From NCBI RefSeq assembly GCF_023072675.1, contig NZ_JALLGL010000015.1:1-41447 (forward strand): a stretch of 41,447 nt of DNA, written 5' to 3'. The translations under genes and the position numbers were made by a program. Positions 29,211 to 36,908 of this stretch are shown piece after piece; the stretch's first letter is position 1; each line of letters starts with the position of its first letter. The DNA is from Streptomyces sp. XM83C (GTDB taxonomy: Bacteria > Actinomycetota > Actinomycetes > Streptomycetales > Streptomycetaceae). The notes under the pieces are model-generated. The model did not search any database, was not told where the DNA came from, and worked only from the letters and a program-made list of their open reading frames with translations.

Positions 29211-29894
29211 TTGAACTTCCTCACCATCGGTCACCGCGGAGTCATGGGCGTCGAGCCCGAGAACACCCTTCGTTCCTTCGTCGCCGCCGAGAGGGCGGGA
29301 CTGGACGTCATCGAGCTGGATCTCCATCTGAGCAAGGACGGCGCACTCGTCGTCATGCACGACACCGACGTCGACCGCACGACGGACGGCAGCGGCCCCA
29401 TCGCCGAGAAGACGCTGGAGGAACTGCGCGAGCTGGACGCCGGCAAGGGGGAACGGGTCCCCGTCTTCGAGGAGGTCCTGGACGCGGTCCGCGCCCCGCT
29501 CCAGGCCGAGATCAAGGACGTACGGGCGGCGCGTTCCCTCGCCGCCGTGCTGAACGAGCGCCGGCTGACCGAGCGCGTGGAAGTGCTGTCGTTCCACGAC
29601 GAGGCGATCGCGGAGGTCGCCCGGCTGGTGCCGGGCGTGCGGACCGCCCTGGTGGCCGAGCACTACGGCCCCGAGGTGGTGGACCGGGCCGTCGCGGCGG
29701 GCGCGGCGACGGTCTGTCTGGACATCCAGCGACTGACCCTGGAGGTCGTGGAACGGGCCCGCAAGGCGGGGCTGCGGGTGTGTGCCTGGGTGGTCAACAC
29801 CCAGCAGCATCTGCGCCTGGTGCGGGCCCTGGAACTGGACGGCGCGACCACCGACCACCCGGACATCAAACGCACCGGCCGGTTCACCGCGTGA
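29211..29894 (+). CDS. Glycerophosphodiester phosphodiesterase
   Basis: A 227-residue GDPD TIM-barrel enzyme. The active site is complete: GHRG (catalytic His with Arg) at the start, EPENT, IELDLHLSKDGALVVMHD with the metal-binding E/D and second catalytic His, then LQAEIKD, and the C-terminal VCAWVVNTQQHLR and GATTDHPD. It hydrolyses glycerophosphodiesters to glycerol-3-phosphate and an alcohol. There is no signal peptide, so it is cytoplasmic. The start is TTG at 29211 with GAGG upstream; this keeps the family N-terminus, and no ATG or GTG in frame does so. It is divergent from the DUF6421 operon and ends at a convergent hairpin. Confidence 0.93.
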   Translation: MNFLTIGHRGVMGVEPENTLRSFVAAERAGLDVIELDLHLSKDGALVVMHDTDVDRTTDGSGPIAEKTLEELRELDAGKGERVPVFEEVLDAVRAPLQAEIKDVRAARSLAAVLNERRLTERVEVLSFHDEAIAEVARLVPGVRTALVAEHYGPEVVDRAVAAGAATVCLDIQRLTLEVVERARKAGLRVCAWVVNTQQHLRLVRALELDGATTDHPDIKRTGRFTA

Positions 29895-29907
29895 GTCGCG
29901 GTGAGAG

Positions 29908-29952
29908 CGCTGTGAGACGCGGTGCGCGGTGAAAACGCTGTGAGACGCGGTG
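29908..29952. repeat. 17-bp repeat at 28-bp spacing
   Basis: CGCTGTGAGACGCGGTG occurs exactly at 29908-29924 and 29936-29952, with a related GTGAGTCGCGGTGAG at 29891. It lies between the phosphodiesterase stop and a convergent terminator, whose left arm is part of the second copy. Confidence 0.7.
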
Positions 29953-29969
29953 GTGAAGCCGCGCCTCAC
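29940..29969. terminator. Bidirectional terminator between GDPD and GNAT genes
   Basis: GTGAGACGCGG (29940-29950) pairs with CCGCGCCTCAC (29959-29969), 10 of 11 positions, around an 8-nt loop. It lies in the 91-bp gap between convergent stop codons. Confidence 0.65.
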
Positions 29970-29985
29970 AGGCGACCGGCGGGTC

Positions 29986-30537
29986 TCACACCAGCGGCTT
30001 GACCAGCAGCTCGAAGCGCAGGTCGTCCCGCAGAGGGATACCGAAACGCTCGTCGCCGTACGGGAACGGGCTCGTCCGGCCCGTACGGCGGTAGCCGCGC
30101 CGCTCGTACCAGGCGATGAGGTCCTCGCGCACCGAGATCACCGTCATGTGCATCTCGCGCACCCCCCAGATCTCCCGGGCCTGCCGCTCCGCCTCCGCCA
30201 TGACCGCCTTGCCCAGACCTCCGCCCTGCAGGCCGGGCCGGACCGCGAACATCCCGAAGTAGGCGTGGTCGCCGCGGTGCTCCAGTTGGCAGCAGGCGAC
30301 GATCTCACCGTCCCGCTCCACCGTCAGCAGCCGGCTGTCCGGCGACTTGATGATCTCCAGCACACCTTCCGGGTCGGTGCGCTGCCCGTCCAGGATGTCC
30401 GCCTCGGTGGTCCACCCGGCCCGGCTGGCGTCGCCCCGGTACGCCGACTCGACGAGCGCGACCAGCGCGTCCACGTCGGCGTCGGTCGCGTCACGGAAGA
30501 CCAGGGCGGGGAACTCGGGCGAGACGGGGGATGCCAT
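29986..30537 (-). CDS. GNAT family N-acetyltransferase
   Basis: A 183-residue single-domain GNAT enzyme. VFRDATDADVDALVALVESAYRG is the usual first strand and helix, HAYFGMFAVRPGLQGGGLGKAVMAEAERQA is motif A with the acetyl-CoA binding R/Q-x-x-G-x-G/A loop, and VISVREDLIAWYERRGYRRTG is motif B. It transfers an acetyl group from acetyl-CoA to an amine; the acceptor is unknown. The ATG at 30537 has an AAGGAG site. It is divergent from the VOC gene at 30622 with 84 bp between. Nothing is unusual. Confidence 0.93.
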   Translation of the reverse strand: MASPVSPEFPALVFRDATDADVDALVALVESAYRGDASRAGWTTEADILDGQRTDPEGVLEIIKSPDSRLLTVERDGEIVACCQLEHRGDHAYFGMFAVRPGLQGGGLGKAVMAEAERQAREIWGVREMHMTVISVREDLIAWYERRGYRRTGRTSPFPYGDERFGIPLRDDLRFELLVKPLV

Positions 30538-30621
30538 GACGTACTGCTCCTTGCTCGGGTGCGCGTCTGCGGCGCGGGTCGGAACCGGGACGACCCCAAC
30601 CCTGCCACTAGCCTCACGTGT

Positions 30622-31014
30622 ATGGTGCACGTTCTCAGCAGCCGGACACTCCTGCGCCCCACCGACCCCGAGCGCTCCCGCGTCTTCTACGGCGAGCAGT
30701 TGGGGCTCGCCGTGTACCGCGAGTTCGGCACGGGGCCCGAGCGCGGCACCGTCTACTTCCTCGGCGGCGGCTTCCTGGAGCTGTCCGGCCGCTCCGAGAC
30801 GCCGCCCTCCCCCGCGCTGTCGCTGTGGCTGCAGGTCGCGGACGTGGCGGAGGCCGAGCGGGAGCTGCGCACCGAGGGCGTGCCGGTCGTCCGGCCGCCG
30901 GTGCGGGAGCCGTGGGGGCTCGTGGAGATGTGGATCGCCGACCCCGACGGCACACGGATCGTCCTGGTGGAGGTCCCGGCGGACCATCCGCTGCGGTACC
31001 GGCCGGGGATCTGA
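30622..31014 (+). CDS. VOC family protein (single glyoxalase-like domain)
   Basis: A 130-residue vicinal-oxygen-chelate fold protein. RTLLRPTDPERSRVFYGEQLGLAVYREF is the first beta-alpha-beta-beta-beta unit start, and ALSLWLQVADVAEAERELRTEGVPVVRPP with WIADPDGTRIVLVEVP is the second, with a terminal Glu typical of metal ligands in the family. It may be a lyase, dioxygenase or antibiotic-binding protein. The ATG at 30622 lacks a ribosome-binding site; CACTAGCCT just upstream suggests a -10 (TAGCCT) and a leaderless transcript. It is followed 176 bp later by another VOC gene. Confidence 0.87.
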   Translation: MVHVLSSRTLLRPTDPERSRVFYGEQLGLAVYREFGTGPERGTVYFLGGGFLELSGRSETPPSPALSLWLQVADVAEAERELRTEGVPVVRPPVREPWGLVEMWIADPDGTRIVLVEVPADHPLRYRPGI

Positions 31015-31190
31015 GAAACGCGACGGGGGTGAATGCCTCCCGAGCCCCGAAGCGCCCGGTCCGGCGAGCCGGGACCCGCCCTCGGTGGGCTCCTCCCGCG
31101 CCCGCGAGCGCCCCACCGGCCGTCTCCCGGATGGTCGGCGCCGGCGCGCCCGGTTAGCGTGCTGCGGGGGGCCTGCGCGGAAGGAGCGCC

Positions 31191-31952
31191 ATGAAGCTCG
31201 ACCGACCGGTGACCGGCGGGCCCTGCTGGACGGAGCTGGGCACCAGCGACCTCGACGCCGCGAAGGCCTTCTACTCGGCGGTGTTCGGGTGGCGGACGCG
31301 GACCGACCCCCGCCCGGAGGCGGGCGGCTATACGTTCGGGTACGCCGGTGACGCGGCGGTCGCCGCGCTGGCCCCGCTCTTCCAGGAGACGCAGCCCGTC
31401 GCGTGGAACGTGGCGTTCACGGTGGAGGACGCCGACGACGCCGCACGGCTGGTGCGGTCGGCGGGCGGCCTGGTCCTGCTCGGGCCGATGGACGTCTTCG
31501 ACGCGGGCCGCTTCGCGGTGGCCACCGACCCGACCGGCGCGGTGTTCCAGCTCTGGCAGGCACGGGCCTTCACCGGAGCGGGCCTGTTCAACGCGCCCGG
31601 CTCGCTCGGCTGGGTGGAGCTGATGACCCGGCAGCCGCGCCAGGCGGAGGCCTTCTACACACGGCTGTTCGGCTCGAGCGTCCGTGCCTCCGACCGCTAT
31701 CCGCAGTGGGGCATCGACGGCGCCGACTTCGGCGGCATGGTGACGATGGACGACAAGTTCCCGCCCGAGGTGCCGCCGCACTGGCTGCCGTACTTCGCGG
31801 TGGAGGACGTGGACATCACGGCCGCCGACACTGCGGGCGCCGCGGGCACTGTCCTGATGGAGCCGACGTCCCTGCCCGGCGGCCGTCGTATCGCGGTGCT
31901 GCGGGACCCGCAGGGGGCGGTGTTCGGGGTGTACGCGGGCGGCGAGGGCTGA
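31191..31952 (+). CDS. VOC family protein, two glyoxalase-like domains
   Basis: A 253-residue protein with two VOC modules. The first (about 5-120) begins GGPCWTELGTSDLDAAKAFYSAVFGW, and ends GRFAVATDPTGAVFQLWQA; the second (about 130-250) begins GSLGWVELMTRQPRQAEAFYTRLFG and ends RIAVLRDPQGAVFGVYAG. Each starts with a W-x-E-L near the possible metal-ligand Glu. This duplicated form is common in Streptomyces and is often annotated as a hydroxylase, without evidence. The ATG at 31191 has AAGGAG. A perfect 13-bp terminator-like stem lies at 32128. Confidence 0.88.
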   Translation: MKLDRPVTGGPCWTELGTSDLDAAKAFYSAVFGWRTRTDPRPEAGGYTFGYAGDAAVAALAPLFQETQPVAWNVAFTVEDADDAARLVRSAGGLVLLGPMDVFDAGRFAVATDPTGAVFQLWQARAFTGAGLFNAPGSLGWVELMTRQPRQAEAFYTRLFGSSVRASDRYPQWGIDGADFGGMVTMDDKFPPEVPPHWLPYFAVEDVDITAADTAGAAGTVLMEPTSLPGGRRIAVLRDPQGAVFGVYAGGEG

Positions 31953-32308
31953 CACCCCGGGAGGCCGGGCAGGAGGCGCACGGGTCCACCGGTCCGCGCG
32001 CCCGCGATGGCGTTCGCGGTGGAGTGCGCTCCGACTCCACGACCGCCGCGCCACCTGCCGCAGGACCCTCCACGACGTCCTCTGACGTCCCGCCTCCGGC
32101 GTCCTCCGACGTCGCCGTCCCCGCTCCCCGGCCGTCCCGGTGTTCTCACCGGGACGGCCGGTCGTCGTCTCCGGGCGCTTCCGGTACGTCTTCGCACACC
32201 CCCGTACACCGGCCCGGTGACGCGCATCACACGGTTGGGGTGCATAGGTTCCGGGTCGCCGACGTCTTTCTCCTCACGTAAGGGACTGGCGAGAGCGAGG
32301 GCGTGCGC
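31953..32308. other. 356-bp intergenic region with terminator and sigma gene promoter
   Basis: No gene is supported. The first part carries GACGTC-rich short repeats (GACGTCCTCTGACGTCCCGC, about 32061-32115), the middle a strong terminator (32128-32161), and the last 140 bp must hold the promoter of the ECF sigma operon. GGTTGGGGTGCATAGGTT (about 32231-32250) may contain promoter elements, but no clear consensus was found. Confidence 0.55.
32128..32161 (+). terminator. Perfect 13-bp terminator stem
   Basis: CCGGCCGTCCCGG (32128-32140) and CCGGGACGGCCGG (32149-32161) pair exactly around TGTTCTCA. It lies about 175 bp downstream of the double-VOC gene and 150 bp before the sigma factor gene, insulating the two. 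Confidence 0.82.
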
Positions 32309-32815
32309 ATGGATCAAGCTCGGGCCGGTGAGTTCGACGCGTTCGTGGCGGCCCGCTGGTCGGCACTGCTCCACCTGGCGCGGCTGCTCACCGGCGGCGA
32401 CCGGCACCGGGCCGAGGATCTCGTGCAGGAGTCCCTGGTCAAGCTGTGGTTCGTATGGCCGAGGATCGCCGACGAGGCACCGGAGGCGTACGTCCGTACG
32501 GTGCTGGTCCGCGCCGCGGCGCGTTCGGCGCGGCGGCGCTGGTGGGGGGAGCGTCCGGTCGAGCAGGTGCCGGAGGCCCCGGTGGCGGGCGATGTGTCCG
32601 CCGCCGTGGCGGAGCGCTCCCGGCTGGAGGTGGCGCTCGCCCGGCTGCCGGCCAAGCAGCGCGCGGCCGTGGTCCTGCGCTACTACCAGGATCTGAGTGA
32701 GCGTCAGGTCGCGGAGGTGCTGGGCTGTCCGCTGGGTACGGCCCGCTCGCACGCCGCGCGCGGAGTGGCCCGGCTGAGGGAGCTGCTGGCCGATGTCATC
32801 GAGCCGGTGGGGTGA
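32309..32815 (+). CDS. ECF RNA polymerase sigma factor, SigE-like family
   Basis: A 168-residue ECF sigma factor of the actinobacterial SigE-family type (region sigma2 plus sigma4 only). Region 2 begins FDAFVAARWSALLHLARLLTGGDRHRAEDLVQESLVKLWFVWPRI. Region 4 contains RLPAKQRAAVVLRYYQDLSERQVAEVLGCPLGTARSHAARGVARLRELL. The ATG at 32309 has GCGAGG eight bases before; GTG 32303 is too close to it. It directs polymerase to its own promoter set, normally held by an anti-sigma partner. The next gene starts 10 bp after its stop and encodes a small membrane protein, the likely partner. Confidence 0.92.
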   Translation: MDQARAGEFDAFVAARWSALLHLARLLTGGDRHRAEDLVQESLVKLWFVWPRIADEAPEAYVRTVLVRAAARSARRRWWGERPVEQVPEAPVAGDVSAAVAERSRLEVALARLPAKQRAAVVLRYYQDLSERQVAEVLGCPLGTARSHAARGVARLRELLADVIEPVG

Positions 32816-32825
32816 GGGAAGGGCC

Positions 32826-33350
32826 ATGGACCACTTCGAACAGCAACTGGCACGGTTGATGCGCGACACCGAGCAGTACTCCCCCTTCGGGCCCGGGCAC
32901 CGGGACCGGCTCCGGGCCGGGGTGCTTGCACGCCGCCGGGTGCGGCTGGCGCAGAAGGCGGTCGGTTCCGTGCTCGCGGTGGCCGGGCTGAGCCTCGGCC
33001 TGTTCCTGATCCCGGACACCGCCCCCCGGACCGAGCCGGGCGCCCCTCCGCCCCGGCCCGCGTCGAGCCCGCCGCACTCCTCGCCCGGGGCGACACCGTC
33101 CCCGACCACGAGCGCGACCGTGTCGCCGTCGGGGCCGACACCGACGTACTCGGTGCCGCCGACCGGTTCGGACGATCCGTACGGCTCGGACGACCCCCTC
33201 GGCTCGGCGGACCCGTACGGCTCGGCGTCGTCCCCCGGTACGGCATCACCGGGCGGCGCCGAGTCACCGACCCACACCGACGACTCGGGCGGGGAGACCC
33301 ACCCGGACCGTCCGGAGTCCGAGTCGCCGGCGGGCATCCCCACGCCGTGA
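32826..33350 (+). CDS. Single-pass membrane protein, probable partner of the ECF sigma factor
   Basis: A 174-residue protein that matches no family I recognise. Residues 1-45 are cytoplasmic and start MDHFEQQLARLMRDTEQYSPFGPGHRDRLRAGV, resembling the N-terminal stretch of proteins encoded after SigE-type sigma genes. One membrane helix, AVGSVLAVAGLSLGLFLIP (about 46-64), follows. The outer 110 residues are Pro/Ser/Thr/Gly/Asp low complexity with repeats of DDPYGS/DDPLGS/ADPYGS (about 115-135). GAGGGAAGGG precedes the ATG; the gap to the sigma gene is 10 bp. It is the likely anti-sigma or sensor partner, but it lacks a zinc HxxxCxxC site and a typical ASD fold. Confidence 0.75.
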   Translation: MDHFEQQLARLMRDTEQYSPFGPGHRDRLRAGVLARRRVRLAQKAVGSVLAVAGLSLGLFLIPDTAPRTEPGAPPPRPASSPPHSSPGATPSPTTSATVSPSGPTPTYSVPPTGSDDPYGSDDPLGSADPYGSASSPGTASPGGAESPTHTDDSGGETHPDRPESESPAGIPTP

Positions 33351-33552
33351 CCCAACCGGCCGTCGTACCGGAACCGCCGCCGCTGCCGGGCCGCCGCCAC
33401 CCTGCCGGCCCCGCGGACGGAACCGGACCCGCCGCACGGGAGCCCGCTCCCCCATCACCCGACCGACCCACCACCGCACGCCCCGCGTGACCCCGGCACG
33501 CCCGGAACCGGCGCCGCATGCCCGAGGGGCGGTACGCAGACAAGGACGAACC

Positions 33553-34794
33553 ATGCAGAAAACCGCACCCGCCCCCGTGCGTGAACCCGGCACCCTGCCC
33601 GGCCGCTCCCCCGTCCGGGCCGACGGCTCGGAGCCCGTCCTGGACGTGGTGGTGCCGGTGTTCGACGAGGAGCGGGACCTGGAGCCGGGCGTGCGACGGC
33701 TCCACGCGCATCTGCGGGAGAGCTTCCCCTACCCGTTCCGGATCACCGTCGCCGACAACGCCAGCACGGACGGCACCCCGCGGATCGCCGCCCGGCTCGC
33801 CGCGGAGCTGCCCGAGGTGGAGTGGCTGCGGCTGGCGGAGAAGGGCCGGGGCCGCGCCCTGCGGGCGGCCTGGTCGCGGTCGCCGGCGCCGGTGCTGGCG
33901 TATGTGGACGTCGATCTGTCGACCGGTCTCGCGGCGCTGCTGCCGCTCGTGGCCCCGCTGATCTCCGGCCATTCCGACCTGGCGATAGGCACCCGGCTCG
34001 CTCCGGGCGCCCGCGTGGTGCGCGGCCCGAAGCGCGAGTTCGTCTCGCGCTGCTACAACGCCCTGCTGCGGTCCACGCTCGCGGTGGGCTTCTCCGACGC
34101 GCAATGCGGTTTCAAGGCGGTACGGCGCGACGTGGCGGAGCGGCTGCTGCCGCTGGTGCGGGACGGTGAGTGGTTCTTCGACACCGAGCTTCTGGTGATC
34201 GCGGAGCGGGCCGGGCTGCGCATCCACGAGGTGCCGGTCGACTGGGTGGACGACCCGGACAGCCGGGTCGATGTGCGGGCGACGGCCCTGGCCGACCTGC
34301 GGGGCATCGCCCGTCTGGGCCGCACGCTGGCCCGCGGCACCCTGCCGCCGCCCGGACTGGGCGCACGGGCGGAGGCCGCACCGCCGGGGCTCGTGGCGCA
34401 ATTGTGGCGGTTCGCCGCGGTCGGGGCGGTGAGCACGGTCGGGCATCTGCTGCTGTACGCGGCACTGCGTCCGGCGGCCGGGGCGCAGGCCGCGAACGCG
34501 CTGGCGCTGCTGGTGTGCGCGGTCGGCAACACGGCGGCCAACCGGCGGCTCACCTTCGGACTGCGCGGCCGGGGCGGGGCGCTGCGCCACCATCTGCGGG
34601 GGCTCGCCGTGTTCCTGCTGGGTCTGGTCCTCAGCGGCGGGGCGCTCGCGGTCCTGCACCGGCTCGCGCCGGGTGCCTCGCGCGGCGCGGAACTCGCCGT
34701 GCTGGTGCTGGCGGGGCCGGCCACGACGCTGCTGCGGTTCGTGCTGCTGCGGGCCTGGGTGTTCCGGTCGGCGACGAAGGGCGGGCGGGCATGA
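33553..34794 (+). CDS. Glycosyltransferase family 2 with GtrA-like membrane domain
   Basis: A 413-residue fusion. Residues 28-260 are a GT2 dolichyl-phosphate-mannose-synthase-like domain: LDVVVPVFDEERDLEPGV, ADNASTDGT, LAYVDVDLSTG (Asp119-x-Asp121 nucleotide-sugar motif), ARVVRGPKREFVSRCYNALLRSTL, DAQCGFKAVR, and DGEWFFDTELLVIAER. Residues about 285-410 are a four-helix GtrA-type membrane domain (LWRFAAVGAVSTVGHLLLY, NTAANRRLTFG). It probably makes a polyprenyl-phosphate sugar and helps move it through the membrane. The ATG at 33553 has AAGGACG. Its stop overlaps the next gene's ATG by 4 bp (ATGA), so the two act together in cell-surface glycosylation. Confidence 0.92.
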   Translation: MQKTAPAPVREPGTLPGRSPVRADGSEPVLDVVVPVFDEERDLEPGVRRLHAHLRESFPYPFRITVADNASTDGTPRIAARLAAELPEVEWLRLAEKGRGRALRAAWSRSPAPVLAYVDVDLSTGLAALLPLVAPLISGHSDLAIGTRLAPGARVVRGPKREFVSRCYNALLRSTLAVGFSDAQCGFKAVRRDVAERLLPLVRDGEWFFDTELLVIAERAGLRIHEVPVDWVDDPDSRVDVRATALADLRGIARLGRTLARGTLPPPGLGARAEAAPPGLVAQLWRFAAVGAVSTVGHLLLYAALRPAAGAQAANALALLVCAVGNTAANRRLTFGLRGRGGALRHHLRGLAVFLLGLVLSGGALAVLHRLAPGASRGAELAVLVLAGPATTLLRFVLLRAWVFRSATKGGRA

Positions 34795-36071
34795 CGACGA
34801 CCGTGCCGGCCGTCGTGCCGGACCGCGACCCGGGCGCCGGTCCCGGCCCGGCGCCGGCCGGTGCGGCCCGGCGTGCGTCCTGGACGGGGCTGCTGCGCGG
34901 CGCGGCCCGCCGGTACGGGCCTGTCCTCGCCGTGTTCGGGGGGCTGAAGCTGACCGGGTTCGCCGTGTTCATGTGGCTGCTGGACGCGTCCGGTGACTTC
35001 CGGACCCGGCATCCCCGGTTCGGGGGCGGCGCACACGCGTGGGACGTACTGGCCACGTGGGACGGCTGGTGGTATCAGCAGATCGCCGCGCACGGCTATC
35101 ACCCGGCGCTCGAACCGGTCCCCGGCGCCACCGGCCTGATCACCCTTCAGGGGAACTCGGCCGCGTTCTTCCCGCTCTACCCGGCGGCGATGCGGCTGGT
35201 GTCCGAGGTGACCGGGCTCGGCCTGTACGGCGCGGGCATGCTGGTGTCCGTCGTCGCGTCCTTCGCCGCCGCACTCGGCATCCACGCCGTGACCGCGCGG
35301 CTGGTGGACCGGCGGGCGGGGCTGGCCGCGGCGGGGCTGTGGGCGGTGTGGCCGGGCTCCGGTGTGGAGTGGGCGGTCTACTCCGACTCCCTGTACGTCG
35401 CCCTCGCCGCCTGGGCCTGCCACGCGATGCTGACGCGCCGCTGGCTCACCGCCGGGCTGCTCACCTACATGGCCGGGCTGAACCGGCCGACGGCGGTGGC
35501 GTTGATCGCCGCCCTGGCCGTGGCGGCGCTGCTGGCGCTGTACCGGGGGCGGGACGGTCTGGCACGGCCGCTGACCGCGCTGCTCGTCGCCCCGCTGGGC
35601 CTCGTGGGCTACCTCGGGTGGGTCGGCCTCGAGACAGGCGACTGGGGCGGCTATTTCGCGCTGCAGCGCGGCGCGTGGGCGCACACCTTCGACTACGGCC
35701 GGCACACGGTCGACGTGTTCGCCAACGTGCCGGTCGGCCACGACGACTATCTGTCCGCATGGCCGTTCGCCGACCTCATCGGGGTGTGCGTGGTGCTGCT
35801 GGCGGTCGTGCTGCTGCCGCTGCTGCTGCGCCGCCGGCCGCCGGCCGCGCTGGTGGTGTACACGGTGGTGACGCTGGTGCTGGTGCTGGGCAGCCAGCAG
35901 ATCTTCGCCAATGTCTCCCGCTATCTGCTGCCCCTGTTCCCGCTGTTCGTGCCGCTCGCCGCCGCGCTGCGCCGGCTGTCGCTGCCGCTGCAGCTCCTGC
36001 TGCTGGGCGTCGCCGCGGTGGCCTCCGGGTCGTACGCGGGGTACGCGCTGTTCGAGCTGGGGGTGCCGTGA
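34791..36071 (+). CDS. Polytopic mannosyltransferase-like membrane protein (PIG-V-like)
   Basis: A 426-residue integral membrane protein. After a 45-residue Pro/Ala-rich cytoplasmic start there are about ten hydrophobic helices. The first loop holds DVLATWDGWWYQQIAAHGYHP, with the conserved W-D-x-x-W/H-Y acidic loop of PIG-V/GT-C-type mannosyltransferases that use polyprenyl-phosphate sugars. Other features are FFPLYPAAMRLVS, AVYSDSLYVALAAWA, LNRPTAV, and FANVSRYLLPLFPLFVPLA near the end. It is translationally coupled (ATGA) to the GT2-GtrA gene that would supply its lipid-linked sugar. The acceptor may be a surface glycan or protein. No gene follows on this strand for 2.7 kb. Confidence 0.85.
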   Translation: MTTTVPAVVPDRDPGAGPGPAPAGAARRASWTGLLRGAARRYGPVLAVFGGLKLTGFAVFMWLLDASGDFRTRHPRFGGGAHAWDVLATWDGWWYQQIAAHGYHPALEPVPGATGLITLQGNSAAFFPLYPAAMRLVSEVTGLGLYGAGMLVSVVASFAAALGIHAVTARLVDRRAGLAAAGLWAVWPGSGVEWAVYSDSLYVALAAWACHAMLTRRWLTAGLLTYMAGLNRPTAVALIAALAVAALLALYRGRDGLARPLTALLVAPLGLVGYLGWVGLETGDWGGYFALQRGAWAHTFDYGRHTVDVFANVPVGHDDYLSAWPFADLIGVCVVLLAVVLLPLLLRRRPPAALVVYTVVTLVLVLGSQQIFANVSRYLLPLFPLFVPLAAALRRLSLPLQLLLLGVAAVASGSYAGYALFELGVP

Positions 36072-36138
36072 TCCGGTCGGTGGGCGGGCGCCGGGTGCGG
36101 GCCGGCTCGGGGGCCGGCGGGAGCGGGGGCGGCTGGTG

Positions 36139-36264
36139 GTCGACCGTGGACTGTCGACCGTGGACGGTCGACTGTCGACTGTCGGCGGTCTGCCGTGGGC
36201 GGTTGGCGGTGGACTGTCGACCGTCGGCGGCTGGCGGTCGGCGGTCGGCGGTCGGCGGTCGGCC
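36139..36264. repeat. Degenerate 14-bp tandem repeat, nine units
   Basis: Units start at 36139 and every 14 bp after: GTCGACCGTGGACT, GTCGACCGTGGACG, GTCGACTGTCGACT, GTCGGCGGTCTGCC, GTGGGCGGTTGGCG, GTGGACTGTCGACC, GTCGGCGGCTGGCG, GTCGGCGGTCGGCG and GTCGGCGGTCGGCC. Within units a 7-bp subperiod (GTCGRCN) is visible. Early units are nearly identical and contain SalI-type GTCGAC palindromes. Confidence 0.85.
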
Positions 36265-36330
36265 GAGGATGCCGTGATCACCCGGTGGCGGCCGGTCGGG
36301 CGGGTGGCGCCGGTCGGCCGAGGATGCCGT
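36256..36330. repeat. 20-bp direct repeat at 55-bp spacing
   Basis: CGGTCGGCCGAGGATGCCGT occurs exactly at 36256-36275 and 36311-36330, with GGTGGCG-rich sequence between. It follows the 14-bp array and precedes the MarR gene stop codon. Confidence 0.8.
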
Positions 36331-36374
36331 ATCCGCCGGGTGCCTGCCGGTGACCGGCGGGCGCCGGGCGGCCG

Positions 36375-36908
36375 TCAGGGGCGCAGGGCGCCCAGCCTGC
36401 CCTCCAGGCGTTCCAGCAACTCGCCGAGGAGGGTGGCCAGTTCGCCCTGCCGGTCGGCGTCCAGCGCGGACAGGACAGCGGTCTCGTAGGCGAGCTGCTC
36501 GGGCAGGATCGCGTCCACGAGGTCGCGGCCCGCGTCGGTGAGGCGCAGATGGGCGACGCGGCGGTCGCGGGTGTCGCCGCGGCGTTCGACGAGGCCGCGT
36601 TCGCCGAGCTGCTTGACGCGTTTGGTGACGGCGGCGCCGGAGGAGAAGGTCTCGCGGGCCAGCTCGCCGGGGGTGAGTTCATGGCCGGTGCGGCGCAGCG
36701 CGCCGAGCAGGTCGAACTCGGCGCGGCTCAGGCCCGCGCGGCGCAGCGGCGCGTCCTCGGCCTGCTGGAGCAGGGCCGCGCACCGGTTGACCCTGCCGAT
36801 GATCTCCATGGGGCCGGTGTCGAGGTCGGGGTGGACCGCCCGCCACTGGCGGACGACGGCGGCGACGGTGTCGTCTCCGGTCGTGGCCCGTCCCTCGGTC
36901 GCTGTCAT
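36375..36908 (-). CDS. MarR family transcriptional regulator
   Basis: A 177-residue MarR regulator. The winged HTH is LSRAEFDLLGALRRTGHELTPGELARETFSSGAAVTKRVKQLGERGLVERRGDTRDRRVAHLRLTDAGRDLV (about 61-133), with the D-x-R-D-x-R wing. Flanking helices form the dimer interface. Its ATG at 36908 overlaps the stop of the upstream FUSC gene (ATGA), so it is coupled to the exporter it probably represses. The promoter before the FUSC gene contains a 17-bp palindrome filling the spacer, the likely MarR site, giving a closed feedback loop. Ligands are likely aromatic acids or similar, as usual for the pairing. Confidence 0.93.
   Translation of the reverse strand: MTATEGRATTGDDTVAAVVRQWRAVHPDLDTGPMEIIGRVNRCAALLQQAEDAPLRRAGLSRAEFDLLGALRRTGHELTPGELARETFSSGAAVTKRVKQLGERGLVERRGDTRDRRVAHLRLTDAGRDLVDAILPEQLAYETAVLSALDADRQGELATLLGELLERLEGRLGALRP

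Larger units (their letters stand above)
36072..36374. other. 303-bp intergenic region filled by short tandem repeats
   Basis: There is no gene. It lies between the convergent mannosyltransferase-like and MarR genes. It contains the 14-bp array (36139-36264) and a 20-bp direct repeat at 36256 and 36311. No clean terminator was found, but the GTCGAC-rich repeats can pair among themselves. Confidence 0.6.

Noticed and set aside
34170..34790. N-terminal extension of the mannosyltransferase-like protein
   Set aside because: It overlaps the GT2-GtrA gene off-frame; the ATG at 34791 in the ATGA overlap is the natural start.
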